From positions 2,976,001 through 3,040,000 of the forward strand of contig NZ_CP060496.1 of NCBI RefSeq assembly GCF_014400405.1: DNA of 64,000 nucleotides. Direction: 5' to 3'. A program made the position numbers and the translations under genes. The stretch is from Brachybacterium sp. Z12 (GTDB lineage Bacteria; Actinomycetota; Actinomycetes; Actinomycetales; Dermabacteraceae). The notes beneath the pieces are model-generated. The model was given only the letters and a program-made list of their open reading frames with translations, had not been told where the DNA came from and searched no databases. Numbering within the stretch: position 1 is the first letter of the stretch; each line of letters starts with the position of its first letter. Positions 51,052 to 59,942 of this stretch are shown one piece after another.

Positions 51052-51059
51052 AGATAACG
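50946..51059 (+). pseudogene. Truncated ORF interrupted by the ISL3 element (possible T7SS-type N-terminus)
   Basis: ATG at 50946 opens a 38-codon frame (VVGSSGTARIDGDPTATAND, then FYTLAGDVIQVNNTEIT) that runs into the target duplication. The GDP...LAGD pattern resembles the start of actinobacterial WXG/LXG-type proteins. Joining the frame across the element at the duplicated octamer gives TRGSSSAGAASSTDDGAP before reaching the right repeat cluster. Weak evidence; it may be a remnant already. Confidence 0.35.
51052..51059. repeat. Target-site duplication AGATAACG, left copy
   Basis: Eight bases immediately outside the left inverted repeat, identical and in the same orientation as 53873-53880. 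Eight base pairs is the usual ISL3-family duplication length. Confidence 0.9.
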
Positions 51060-51081
51060 GGCTCTTCACGAACGAGGGTGT
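51060..51081 (+). repeat. ISL3 left inverted repeat
   Basis: 22 bases, exactly complementary to 53851-53872. Starts GGCTCTTC, typical of ISL3-family ends. Confidence 0.92.
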
Positions 51082-51169
51082 GGTCGCCTGAGCGCGTCGC
51101 TGGACGGATAGGGGTCGAGGTCTCCCTGAGGATGGAAGTTCTCACACTCCCCATCCGGAAGACCTCGAC

Positions 51170-51385
51170 ATGCCCCAGCCTACTTTCGTCACGCCCGATC
51201 TGACCACGTTCTGCCGGCTCGATGAGCTCGGACTTCACGCTGTCGGGCAACATCTGTCGCCGGATCGCGCTGTCATCGAGTGCCGAGTCGTTGAGCCGGA
51301 CCGGTGGTGTCGGAACTGCGGGTGCGAGGGCGTGGTACGCGACACTGTGGCGCGCCGACTCGCGCACGAACCGTTCGGACGCCAA
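51170..51385 (+). pseudogene. ISL3 transposase, N-terminal fragment
   Basis: ATG at 51170 starts PTFVTPDLTTFCRLDELG, followed by a zinc-finger-like CRNCGCEGVVRDTVARRLAH (residues about 46-65) typical of ISL3-family transposases. Similarity ends near HEPFGR (about 51382); the frame then runs to a stop at 51440-51442 through unrelated sequence. The catalytic domain is missing. Confidence 0.85.
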
Positions 51386-51550
51386 TACAAGGCTGTTCTC
51401 GGCGAAACTCCTGACGAAGCCCGTCGAAGGGCACCGCAGTGACGGCCCCGTGCAGCGGGCGGCGCTGTTTTCATAGATCGCGTCAGGTTTTGGTGCTATC
51501 CATAGGTTCCCCGAGAGGAAGTCTCAGCCGATCGCAGCTACCTTTGGCTC

Positions 51551-53128
51551 ATGCTCCGCGCCAAGACCCACACGGGTTCCGTTCTTGTCCTGGCCATTTC
51601 GGCCTCTCTTGCGTTCACGCTCACAGCTTGTTCTGGAACCGCTTCGCCAGATCCTGGTCCGATCAACGCAACCAACAGCCCAAGTGAAGTCGAGGCGGCG
51701 CTCACACCCGAAGACGCGGTCGCGACCCGCACGGTGCCCTTGGCTGGAGCCGACGTCGAAGTCACCGTTCGACCACTGGTTCGAGCAGACGACCTCGTCG
51801 TCGCGACACTCGACTTCCACGGCTTACCCGCGGACGGCTTCATCTCGACCACGCTGCTGACCGGAGAACTCACCGGCATTCCTGCCTACTCCGCGCTACG
51901 CCTGCTCGACCTCACGAACGACCAAGTGTTCACAGTCGCGATGAACAGCGACGACAAGGCAGTTGCGACGTATGCCGACGGCCGTGCCGGGGATGGGCCA
52001 GAACCACGCATTCAACTCGCTTTCGCCGCGCCCGATGCTGGAATCGACTCGCTTGGGCTCTTCCTCCCGGGCGGCGCCTACATCGACTCTGTTCCCATCA
52101 TCGACGGGGACATCCCTGAACCGATTCCCGCCGAGGAACGCTACCGGCCCTTCGACATCACGACCGTCGTCCAGGCCCCGGTCCTCCCGCTCGAATCATT
52201 CACGAGCGAATTGGCCGGCGCCGTGGAATCGCTGAGCTCAACCGAGAAAGTTGAGGTCACCCTCGGATCGGACGTCCTGTTCGACGTAGACGCTGACACT
52301 CTGACTAAGGATGCCGTCGATGCCGTGAAGGGCGCCGCGAAACACCTGAAGTCACGTGAGCCGGGAACTATCGAGATCGTCGGTCACACCGACGACGTCG
52401 CAAGCGCAGACTACAACCAGAAACTCTCCGAACGGCGCGCGAAAGCCGTTGCCGAAGAACTCGCCAAACACATTGACAAGGCACAGTTCCCAATCGAAAC
52501 CGCGGGCAAGGGCAAAGGTGAACCTCTTGTCCCGAACGACTCAGACGAGAACCGCACGCTCAATCGACGGGTCACCCTGACCCTCACGTCGGAGATCACC
52601 ACAGAGACCGAGGTTGAGACCGACGGCGACATCCCTGAGTTGGAGGAAGGGCTCACTGCAACAGGGGAAAAAGGAGTGCGGATCGACTCCTCCCGCATCT
52701 TCGAATACCGCGCGCCACAAGCTCGAATGGTCGATGGACACGTGATCGTGGACCTCGAGGTCACTGCGGTAGACGACGAGATCGACTCGTCGTTCGGTCT
52801 GGGTTCCCTCGCTGGTCTCTGGTCCTATCGGGGTTCAGAGACCCGGTCTGCCCACCGGTCAGCATCAGGGGTCACCATTCTGATGGGCACGACGCGTATT
52901 GCACCAATGGACTACTACTACGGTGACGACAAGACAGGCACCGAGATCTGGTTGCCCGCAACAGACCTGCACACCATGGGCAGGATCGACTCGGGACAAA
53001 CCCGCATCTACAGCATCATCTATCCCAAATTGGGCGATGTTGAGACAGTGACCATCCAGGCTGGGCCCGGGTCCGGGATCAACGCATTCCGGCTCACTGA
53101 CATACCGGTGCTCTCCGACGCGAGCTGA
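51551..53128 (+). CDS. OmpA-domain lipoprotein (passenger of the ISL3 element)
   Basis: The protein is 525 residues, intact, with no indels. Signal peptide and lipobox (FTLTAC, Cys near residue 27); a beta-rich N-terminal region; an OmpA/MotB-type peptidoglycan-binding domain (about 230-350: VTLGSDVLFDVDADTLT, IEIVGHTDDVASADYNQKLSERRA, NRTLNRRVTLT) and a C-terminal domain of about 170 residues that I do not recognise. It would anchor to the membrane and bind the wall non-covalently. Codon choice is less GC-rich than its neighbours, so it is probably foreign. ATG 51551 has no clear SD. Confidence 0.87.
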   Translation: MLRAKTHTGSVLVLAISASLAFTLTACSGTASPDPGPINATNSPSEVEAALTPEDAVATRTVPLAGADVEVTVRPLVRADDLVVATLDFHGLPADGFISTTLLTGELTGIPAYSALRLLDLTNDQVFTVAMNSDDKAVATYADGRAGDGPEPRIQLAFAAPDAGIDSLGLFLPGGAYIDSVPIIDGDIPEPIPAEERYRPFDITTVVQAPVLPLESFTSELAGAVESLSSTEKVEVTLGSDVLFDVDADTLTKDAVDAVKGAAKHLKSREPGTIEIVGHTDDVASADYNQKLSERRAKAVAEELAKHIDKAQFPIETAGKGKGEPLVPNDSDENRTLNRRVTLTLTSEITTETEVETDGDIPELEEGLTATGEKGVRIDSSRIFEYRAPQARMVDGHVIVDLEVTAVDDEIDSSFGLGSLAGLWSYRGSETRSAHRSASGVTILMGTTRIAPMDYYYGDDKTGTEIWLPATDLHTMGRIDSGQTRIYSIIYPKLGDVETVTIQAGPGSGINAFRLTDIPVLSDAS

Positions 53129-53170
53129 GCGGAGGTCCGGCGTAACCGCGCCGACCTCCTTCGGTTATCC

Positions 53171-53192
53171 GGCTCTTCACGAACGAGGGTGT
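53171..53192 (+). repeat. Internal copy of the ISL3 left inverted repeat
   Basis: Identical over 22 bases to 51060-51081. It is followed at once by the middle of the transposase gene, so the right-hand copy has lost everything between its left end and the catalytic domain. No matching 8-bp duplication flanks this copy. Confidence 0.9.
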
Positions 53193-53866
53193 GGTCGCTG
53201 CTCGCTGACAGGCCGAAGCCATGGCGCGATGGGATCGAGGTCGTCGCGATGGACGGCTTCACCGGGTTCAAAACCGCCGCCACCGAAGAGCTTCCGAAGG
53301 CCGCCGCAGTAATGGATCCGTTCCACGTGATCCGCCTCGCCGGTGACGCACTGGAGAACTGCCGCCGCCGCGTCCAGCACGACGTCTTCGGCCGCCGGGG
53401 CATGAAGGGTGACCCGCTCTACCAAGCCCGCCGCACCCTGCTCACCGGCGCCGGGCTCCTCACCGAGAAACAACAGGCCCGGCTCGACGCGCTGTTCGCG
53501 GACGAGCGGCACGTCGAAGTTCTCGCCACGTGGGGCGTCTACCAGGACATGATCACCGCATACCGGGAGAAGGACCGCGGCCTGGGACGGTTCTTCCTGC
53601 AAGACACGATCAACCGGATCGGCGACGGCGTTCCCGCAGGCCTTGTCGAGGTGCGAAAACTTGCTCGCACGCTGAAGCAACGCGCCGGCGATGTCCTCGG
53701 CTACTTCGACCGACCCGGCACCTCGAACGGCCCGACAGAGGCGATCAACGGCCGACTCGAACACCTCCGCGGCACCGCCCTCAGCTTCCGCAACCTCAGC
53801 CACTACATCGCCAGATCACTACTCGAGTCAGGAGGATTCAGACCCCAACTACACCCTCGTTCGTGA
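53189..53866 (+). pseudogene. ISL3 transposase, C-terminal fragment
   Basis: About 225 codons open without an authentic start. It contains the second catalytic Asp block VVAMDGFTGFKTAATEELP, VMDPFHVIRLAGDAL, and the Glu block GTSNGPTEAINGRLEHLRG, ending NLSHYIARSLLESGGFRP. The first Asp region and the zinc finger are absent. The stop lies inside the right inverted repeat. Confidence 0.9.
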
Positions 53867-53872
53867 AGAGCC
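53851..53872 (-). repeat. ISL3 right inverted repeat
   Basis: Perfect 22-base complement of the left end. Confidence 0.92.
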
Positions 53873-53880
53873 AGATAACG
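53873..53880. repeat. Target-site duplication AGATAACG, right copy
   Basis: Directly follows the right inverted repeat; identical to 51052-51059. Confidence 0.9.
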
Positions 53881-53935
53881 AGAGGATCAAGCAGTGCTGG
53901 AGCTGCGTCATCGACCGACGATGGGGCCCCGCGCC

Positions 53936-54019
53936 GAGCGTTGCGCAGTTGGCGTTCTACGTGCTCAGACCGCCAACTGCGCAACGCTCGAGCGGCGGAG
54001 CACCACTGCGCAACGGTCG
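53936..54019. repeat. CCGTTGCGCAGTTGG palindromic repeat cluster, right
   Basis: A perfect 19-bp hairpin (53936-53954 with 53971-53989, core gttgcgcagttgg) and a further inverted copy (about 54003-54019). Same family as 50755-50839; it also lies between convergent genes and may act as terminator. Confidence 0.8.
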
Positions 54020-54128
54020 AGGGGACGCGCACCCGGGGACGGCAAGCGCGGAGCTCGCGAACCGCAGGGCCACAGCGCAGCGCAGACGCGGGCACCGGCG
54101 CAGGCGCCCCCGCCCCGCCCCGCCCCCG

Positions 54129-54824
54129 TCAGCGGAGCCCGGGGAGGTGGCGGGCGGCGTCGGCCGGGTTCCCGCTGAGCTCGCGCACCGGGGCGGCGCT
54201 GGTGGCCTGGGCGAGCTGGACGGCGCCACAGGTTCCGGCAGCCTGGGCGATCTGCGCCGTGACCTGCTCGGGCCGCGTGGCCCCGGTGCCGACGAACCAG
54301 ACCCAGCGACCGTCGACCGAGCGCGGGGGCGGGTCCTGCAGCGGGGCGAGCAGGGCCTTGTGCCGGCGGGCCTCCTGCGCGGAGGGGCCCACGAAGTGGA
54401 GTCCCTGCCGAGTCCAGACCGAGCGTCGCACGGTGGACTGGGGGAAGCCGCCGGTGCCGGTCTGGGCGGCGTAGCGTCGCGCTCCTGTCACGGGCACGAT
54501 GCTGCCGGGCACGATCTGCTCGTAGCGGATCACGGAGGGGCGCAGCCCGGGGGCGACGGAGCCGAGCACGAGGCCGCGCTCGCACACGATCAGCCGCTCC
54601 CCGCTGACGTACAGCAGGACCAGGCCGAACAGGAGCGCGAAGATCACGGTCGGGGCTGCGGCGAGCACGGGGCTCTCGCCGGGGTTGATCAGCGTCAGGC
54701 CCGAGAACAGCAGCCACGCGAGCACGAATCCGCCGATCACGAACGGTCCGGGCCGGTCGGCGTGGACGGCGAGGACCACACCGACCTCGTCGCGGTGGCG
54801 ACGGGCTGCGGAGCGGGCGGTCAC
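54129..54824 (-). CDS. Membrane protein of the WXG100-linked locus
   Basis: The protein is 231 residues. Two membrane segments (FVIGGFVLAWLLFSGLTLI, about 27-45, and VLAAAPTVIFALLFGLVLLYV, about 55-75) are followed by a soluble C-terminal domain (ERLIVCERGLVLGSVAPGL, RRSVWTRQGLHFVGPSA), PH-like in its strand pattern. Not assigned to a known family. GTG at 54824 overlaps the upstream stop (GTGA), so it is coupled to that gene. Confidence 0.7.
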   Translation of the reverse strand: MTARSAARRHRDEVGVVLAVHADRPGPFVIGGFVLAWLLFSGLTLINPGESPVLAAAPTVIFALLFGLVLLYVSGERLIVCERGLVLGSVAPGLRPSVIRYEQIVPGSIVPVTGARRYAAQTGTGGFPQSTVRRSVWTRQGLHFVGPSAQEARRHKALLAPLQDPPPRSVDGRWVWFVGTGATRPEQVTAQIAQAAGTCGAVQLAQATSAAPVRELSGNPADAARHLPGLR

Positions 54825-55695
54825 TGCTGCGCGTCCGCAGCGTCCGGGCGGGTGCCGGTGATGAGGTCCTCGACCAAGGCGGTGAGGGTGGCGGTGGAGA
54901 CGGCGCCGACGCGCTGGACGGCGGCCTCGCCCTCGCCGTCGGTCTCCATCAGCTCGAGCGCGTCGGGGGTGGAGAAGAGGGTGAAGGCGGTGGGTCCCTC
55001 GGTGTCCTCGCGGTGCAGCACGAGCACCGTGGTGACGGCGCGGGCCTCGGCGAGCCGGGCTGCGGCGGCGCTCGTCGCGAAAGCTGCGGAGGGCACCTCG
55101 TCGGCGTCGCCGTCGTCCTCGCCGGCGCCGGAGACGGGGTCGACGAAGGCGAGCAGCTGCTCGGGCAGGGTCGCGCCGTCGAGCAGGAAGAACAGGTGGA
55201 ATCCGGCCGCGTCGAAGGCCTCCCACAGCACTCGCACCCCGCCCTCGACATGGAAGAGGTAGAAGTAGCTGTAGGCGGTGCCGCGCTCGGTCTTCCGCTC
55301 GGCGATCAGCACGGCATCGGAGGTGCGGCGCAGCACGGCGGTGCCCTGGAGGGCGGGGACGGCGACCATGCGCGCCGGTTCCTGGCTGCCCTCCTCGTAG
55401 CGTCGGGGGTCCAGGACGGTGCTCGAGGTGACGATGCCGCGCGAGATCATGGAGCGCATCGCGGCGGCGGTGACGAGGGCGCGGGCGTCGGGGCCCGCGG
55501 CGGATTCGGTGACCCACGGGGTCGGGGTGAGGGAGTCGCGCTCGAGTCCGTCCAGTGCCAGGAGCTCCTCGTCGGTGAGGGTCACGATTTCGGTGACGGG
55601 CTCCTTGAGCGGCTGCATGAGCAGCTCGGTCGCGATCTCGATGTCCTCGGCGGAGAAGCGGGGGCGTCCGACGGGTCGGGCTGCGCAGAAGTCAT
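54821..55695 (-). CDS. Uncharacterised protein coupled to the WXG100-type gene
   Basis: About 291 residues, soluble, acidic, no signal peptide. Two similar alpha/beta halves (MVAVPALQGTAVLRRTSDAVLI and AVTTVLVLHREDTEGPTAFTLF) suggest a duplicated domain, somewhat like ESX-associated cytoplasmic factors, but I do not recognise the family. The start ATG at 55695 follows if one C lost near 55668 is restored (PRFSAEDIEIATELL); otherwise ATG at 55618. Lies 31 bases after the WXG100-type gene. Confidence 0.65.
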
Positions 55696-55726
55696 GTCCA
55701 GAGGCTACCGGGCGTGCGCGGGCGGA

Positions 55727-56667
55727 TCAGAACAGACCGCCGAGGAAACCGCCGACGGCGTCGACCGCACCACCGACGGCGTCACCTGCGTCGGAGACGA
55801 AGTCGCTGACGTGCCCGCCGACGTCCCCGGCGAAGGAGGTGATCGAATCCCAGTTGTCGTAGACGGCGTTGCCCGCGGCCCACAGTCCGGCGCCGACGCC
55901 GGCGAGGGCGACGACCCCGAGGCCGACGGGTCCGAGGGCGGCGCCGGCCCCGAGGGCGACCGCGAGGCCTCCGGCCCCACCGACGACGCTGAGGCCGCCG
56001 GCGATCCGGTCGCCGATCCCTCGCCAACCGTCGTGCGGCGGGCTGATCATGTCGGAGACTCCGCCGACGATGCCGAGCACTCCCCGGCGCCGCCGAGGAA
56101 GCGGCCCACACCGCCGAGCTTGCCGAGGAATCCGGCGGCGTCGTCGACCATCCCGGAGCGGATGAAGGTCTGCGCGGACTGTGCCGCGGGGCCGAGGGTG
56201 TTCATCGCACTGTGCAGGGAGAGCAGGCTGCGTCCCTGCTTGAACGCCTTCCAGGCCGCGCCGGCCGCCCCGCCGACGGCGCTCACGGTGCTGCCGAGTG
56301 CGGTCAGCGGGTTGGACAGGAGGTCCCCGAGCGTGTCGCCGAAGGAGCGGTCGCCGCTGCCCGCGCCGTCGCCCCCACCGCTGCCACTGCCTGCGCTGTC
56401 GACGCCGCTGGCCTCGTCCTGCTCCTCGGCGTGGATGTCGAGATCGGTGCGGCGCCGTTCCAGCTCGCTGCCGACCTGGTCGAACAGGGCGGAGATCCGG
56501 CCGCTGAAGTCGTTGCGGAAGGCGTCGGCGTCGGGACCCACCCAGTCGACGGAGGCGACCTGGGAGGTGAGACCTGCCCGAAGCTCGAGCAGCCGCCCGG
56601 AGCCCGTCTGCACCCGCTGCGCGTAGTCGCGCAGCGCCTCGGTGTCCGCTCCGAAGAAGCTGTTCAT
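55727..56667 (-). CDS. WXG100-type protein with glycine-rich hydrophobic tail (possible T7SS substrate)
   Basis: About 313 residues. The N-terminal 95 residues form a helical hairpin with the WxG-like turn VDWVGPDADAFRNDF, as in ESAT-6/WXG100 proteins. A Gly/Ser/Asp linker and a helical region follow. The last 115 residues are glycine- and alanine-rich and hydrophobic (GGLAVALGAGAALGPVGLGVVALAGVGAGLWAAGNAVYDNW), which could insert in membranes. One G is missing near 56087; 314 codons with it. No ESX secretion ATPase is in the window. Confidence 0.75.
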
Positions 56668-56767
56668 CCCTGTCCCGTTCCCGTCGTCCCTCGTGCCGTG
56701 AGCCGACCCCCGCCCCGTCGGCCCCGCTGTGGTTCTCCAGCGTAGTCAGCGAAGGGTCGGAGCACGA

Positions 56768-56783
56768 TGGGGACTACTCCCCA
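56768..56783. promoter_or_regulatory. Dyad TGGGGA-CTAC-TCCCCA
   Basis: Third and perfect member of the TGGGGA-N4-TCCCCA family; here it covers the stop codon of the methyltransferase (TAG at 56774-56776, minus strand). Confidence 0.45.
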
Positions 56784-57654
56784 TCAGCGGCGCGGTACAG
56801 GACCAGGTCGGTGCGGTACGGGACCCCAACGATGTCACCGGGCGCGTGGCCGAGGTGCTCGTGGAGGTACCAGTCGAGGTTCGCGAGCACCTTCGCGCGG
56901 CGCTCCTCGGGGGCGGTGATCACGTAGCTGCGGGTGCGGGCGAGGTCGATGACGTCCTGGGTGGGCATCGGATCCTGCCACTGGTGCACGCTGCGTTCCG
57001 TGAGCTCCAGTTCGGGGCCGACGGTGGGCAGGAAGTCCTCGCGGTGGATGTCGCCGGCGTGCATGATCCGGGAGAGGCGATGCACCCAGGGGATCGTCAC
57101 GTCGAGCATGTTCCACACCAGGGCGAGCACCCCGCCGTCCGCGAGCAGTCGCACGACCTCGACAGATGCTGCCTGTGCGTCGAACCAGTGCCAGGCCTGG
57201 GCGACAGTGACCAGCTCGGCCGAGCCGGCCGGCAGCTCGGTCGCTTCTGCGGGGGCGAGATGGGTGGTCAGGAGTCTGCCCCCTCCCCCGTCGGCCCGGC
57301 ATCTCGCGCGGTCTCGAGCATCGCGGCACTGGTGTCCACCGCGGTGACCTCCAGGCCGCAGCCGACGAGCGCCCAGGAGAGCTTGCCGGTCCCTGCGCCG
57401 AGATCGATTGCTCGGACGCCACCGCTCCCCGCGGCCGGCGGAGTCTGCGCGAGCATCGCAGCGAGCGCACCGTCGGGATAACCCGGGCGCAGCCGGTCGT
57501 AGACCTCGCCCTGGTCCTGGAAAGCGGCAGCCAGAGCACTCTTGCGCTCGGGGTCGCGAAACCGGGGCTCGTCACGCGAAGAGACCGGGGGTACCGGCGG
57601 GTTCAGCCGAGCTGGTGGGCGCTGGGGGTCCGGCGGGGTCAGCGGTGCAGGCAC
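56774..57654 (-). CDS. Class I SAM-dependent methyltransferase
   Basis: About 293 residues. After a Pro-rich N-terminus comes VYDRLRPGYPDGALAAML and the SAM-binding motif AIDLGAGTGKLSWAL, acidic loop VTAVDTSAAML and motif IV-like ELVTVAQAWHWFD, the pattern of UbiE/Trm9-like and methyltransf_11 proteins. Substrate unknown. One G lost near 57282 breaks the frame (GGRLLTTHLAP). The GTG at 57654 lies 7 bases after a -10-like TAGGAT (57662-57667), so it may be leaderless. Confidence 0.88.
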
Positions 57655-57661
57655 GCGCAGA

Positions 57662-57667
57662 ATCCTA
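57662..57667 (-). promoter_or_regulatory. -10 element of a leaderless start (methyltransferase)
   Basis: TAGGAT on the minus strand ends 7 bases before the GTG at 57654. No clear -35. Confidence 0.35.
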
Positions 57668-57681
57668 GGGGATCCCGCAGT

Positions 57682-58049
57682 TCAGTACGTGCCATGGGTG
57701 ACCGACCTGGCGAGGAGCATGGCGAGGGTGGCCAGCACCAGCGCCGCACCGGGGAGGAGCATCACCCAGCTACGCACCACCAACCCCTGACAAGTCCTCG
57801 CACCCCCACCACGCATGCCACCACCGCAAGCACCATGCCCACGACGCTCAGCGGGGCGAGCAGGAGCGTCGGCACGCTCCAGTCGTGGTGTTCGGTGGCC
57901 TCCGTCGAACCGGGCGGCGGCGGCAGGTAGTAGGTGAGGCTGGCGAAGGTGACCACCATCAGCGTCGCCAGAGCCGACCAGAGGCCAGAGACCACACCCA
58001 TCACGGGGGCAAGGATCGCGACAGTGCGCGGTGCGCGGTCCGCATCCAT
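57682..58049 (-). CDS. Small polytopic membrane protein
   Basis: About 122 residues with four predicted membrane segments (VAILAPVMGVVSGLWSAL, LMVVTFASLTYYL, LLLAPLSVVGMVLAVVACVVG, VMLLPGAALVLATLAMLLA). A lost G near 57793 splits it (RGLVVRSW). The ATG at 58049 has a strong SD (ggagga) and begins 11 bases after the exporter gene. Function unknown; probably part of the exporter operon. Confidence 0.65.
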
Positions 58050-58060
58050 GGCTCCTCCGC

Positions 58061-59942
58061 TCACCGCTCGCTGCGATGCGCCACCCACGAGCGGTGCAGC
58101 CCGGCGTAGATCCCGCCCTCGAGGCCGACGAGCTCGGCGTGGGTGCCGTGTTCGGCGAGGTCGCCACCGTCGAGCACCATGATGCGATCGGCGCGCTCGG
58201 CGGTGGAGAGGCGGTGGGCGATGGTGATGGTGGTGCGGCCCCGGGCGAGGCCGTCGATGGCCTGCTGCAGGCGCACGTCCGCGGCGGGATCGACGGCGCT
58301 GGTCGCCTCGTCGAGCACGATGATGTCCGGGTCGGCGAGGTAGGCGCGGGCGAGGGCCACCAGCTGCCCGCCCCCGCACTGAGGGATTCGCCGCGCTGGC
58401 CGACCGGGGTGTCAAGCCCCTCGGGCAGCTCGTCGGCCCAGCTGCCGAGCCCCAGCTCGTCGAGCGCCTGGCGCATCTCCTGCACGGTCGCGTCGGGCTT
58501 GCCGTAGAGCAGGTTCCCGGCCACGGACGTGTCGAAGAGGAATCCTTCCTGCGGCACCATGATCACGCGGTCGCGCAGGGAGGCGTAGGGCACCAGGTGC
58601 AGGGGGATCCCGCCGATCAGGATCTCGCCCGAGGCGGGGTCCATCATGCGGGTGAGCAGCTTGGCGAAGGTGGTCTTGCCGCTGCCGGTCTCCCCACGAT
58701 CGCGATGCGGGAGCGGGCGGGGATGTGCACGTCGATGCCGTGGAGCACCTCGGGGCCGGTGGGGTAGGCGAAGCGGAGGTTGCGGATCTCGATGTCAAGC
58801 AGACCCTCCGGCAGCGGCGTCGCGCCGGGCACGGGTTCGACGCGTCGGCCGGTGTGGGGGTCGATGGCGCCGGCGGGGTCGGCGACGTCGGCCGGGGTGT
58901 CGAGCACGCCGAGCACGCGCCGCCAGCCGGCCACCGCGTTCTGCGCCTCGGAGAGCATCTCGATGCCCATCCGCACCGGCTGGCTGAACAGCGAGACGAG
59001 GAAGACGAAGGCGATCACGCCGCCGGCGGTGAGGTCGCTGCCCGGCAGGTCCACGCCGAGCGCCCCGGTGCCCAGCACGATGCCGACCACGACCACGATC
59101 GCGGTGGCGAGCCCGTCGGCCGTCTCCGAGAGGAAGAACGAGGCCGACTGGGGCTTCAGAACGGCGAACTGCGCGTCGCGCACCTCGCCGATGCGCTCGT
59201 CCTGCCCGCGGCGGGTGCGGTCCTCGGTGCCGTAGGCGCGCACGGTGGCGGAGCCGACGAGGGACTCGGACACCGCACCGAGCATGCGGCCGACGTTGGT
59301 GCGCACCACCTGGTAGCGGGCGCGGATGCGCTTCTGAAGGGAGCCCATGATCAGCAGGATCGGGATGTAGCAGATCCAGACGGCGAGGGCGAGCGGCCAG
59401 GAGTAGAAGAGCATCACTGCGGTGGCGAGCACGAGCTGGAAGCTCATCACCACCAGCATGATCCCGCCGAAGCTCATGAACTGGCTGACGGTGTCGACGT
59501 CGCTGGTCACGCGTGAGACGAGGGCACCGCGTTGCTCTGTGCCCTGGGTGAGCAGGGAGAGGTCGTGGATGTGGCGGAAGGCGCGCTTGCGCAGGGTGGC
59601 CAGGGAGTGCTCGGCCAGGCGGAACAGGCGGCGGTTCATCAGCACGTTGCAGCTCGCGGTGACCAGCAGCACCAGGGCGGCCAGGCCCGCGGCGCCGGCG
59701 ACGAACGCGACGTCGGGGGTCTCGGGGGCGATGATGCCGCGGTCCAGGATGGACTGCACCGCGATCGGCACCACCACCTTGCCGGCGGTGGCGACGACGG
59801 CCAGCAGCAGCGTGATCCACAGGCCGCGCAGCAGCTCCGGGGTGAGCGCCAGGCCGCGTCGGATGGTGGCGAGCGCGCCCTCGTCGGTGGTGGTCTCCGA
59901 GCCCAGTTCGGAGGAGGTGCGGGTGGTGGGTGCGGCGGTCAT
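58061..59942 (-). CDS. Second heterodimeric ABC exporter, catalytic-Glu subunit
   Basis: About 627 residues. Six membrane helices (LWITLLLAVVATAGKVVVPI, DVAFVAGAAGLAALVLLV, FQLVLATAVMLFYSWPLALAVWICYIPILLI and others), Walker A ETGSGKTT, weakened signature LSAGGGQL, Walker B IIVLDEATSAVD with the catalytic Glu, H-loop IAHRLSTA. Two lost Gs (near 58697 in VGETGSG and near 58377 in LSAGGGQL) break the frame; 628 codons with both. ATG at 59942 overlaps the partner stop (ATGA). Confidence 0.92.

Larger units (their letters stand above)
51060..53872. mobile_element. ISL3-type element carrying an OmpA-domain lipoprotein gene
   Basis: The 2,813-bp unit is bounded by perfect 22-bp inverted repeats (51060-51081 and 53851-53872, beginning GGCTCTTCACGAACG) and flanked by the 8-bp duplication AGATAACG. 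It holds an N-terminal piece of an ISL3 transposase, a passenger lipoprotein gene, an internal copy of the left inverted repeat (53171-53192) and a C-terminal transposase piece. Neither piece can be active alone, so movement needed transposase in trans. Base composition of the passenger is visibly less GC-rich than the surroundings. Confidence 0.88.

Noticed and set aside
50901..51203. Intact gene running into the left ISL3 end
   Set aside because: Its C-terminal part is translated inverted repeat and transposon leader; only the portion before 51060 could be chromosomal coding sequence.
51551..53128. OmpA-domain gene as Gram-negative contamination
   Set aside because: It lies cleanly inside a transposon with target duplications, and OmpA-type domains are known in actinobacteria (for example ArfA).
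53171..53872. A separate complete insertion sequence on the right side of the element
   Set aside because: It has both ends, but no matching 8-bp duplication flanks the internal end and its transposase lacks the N-terminal half.
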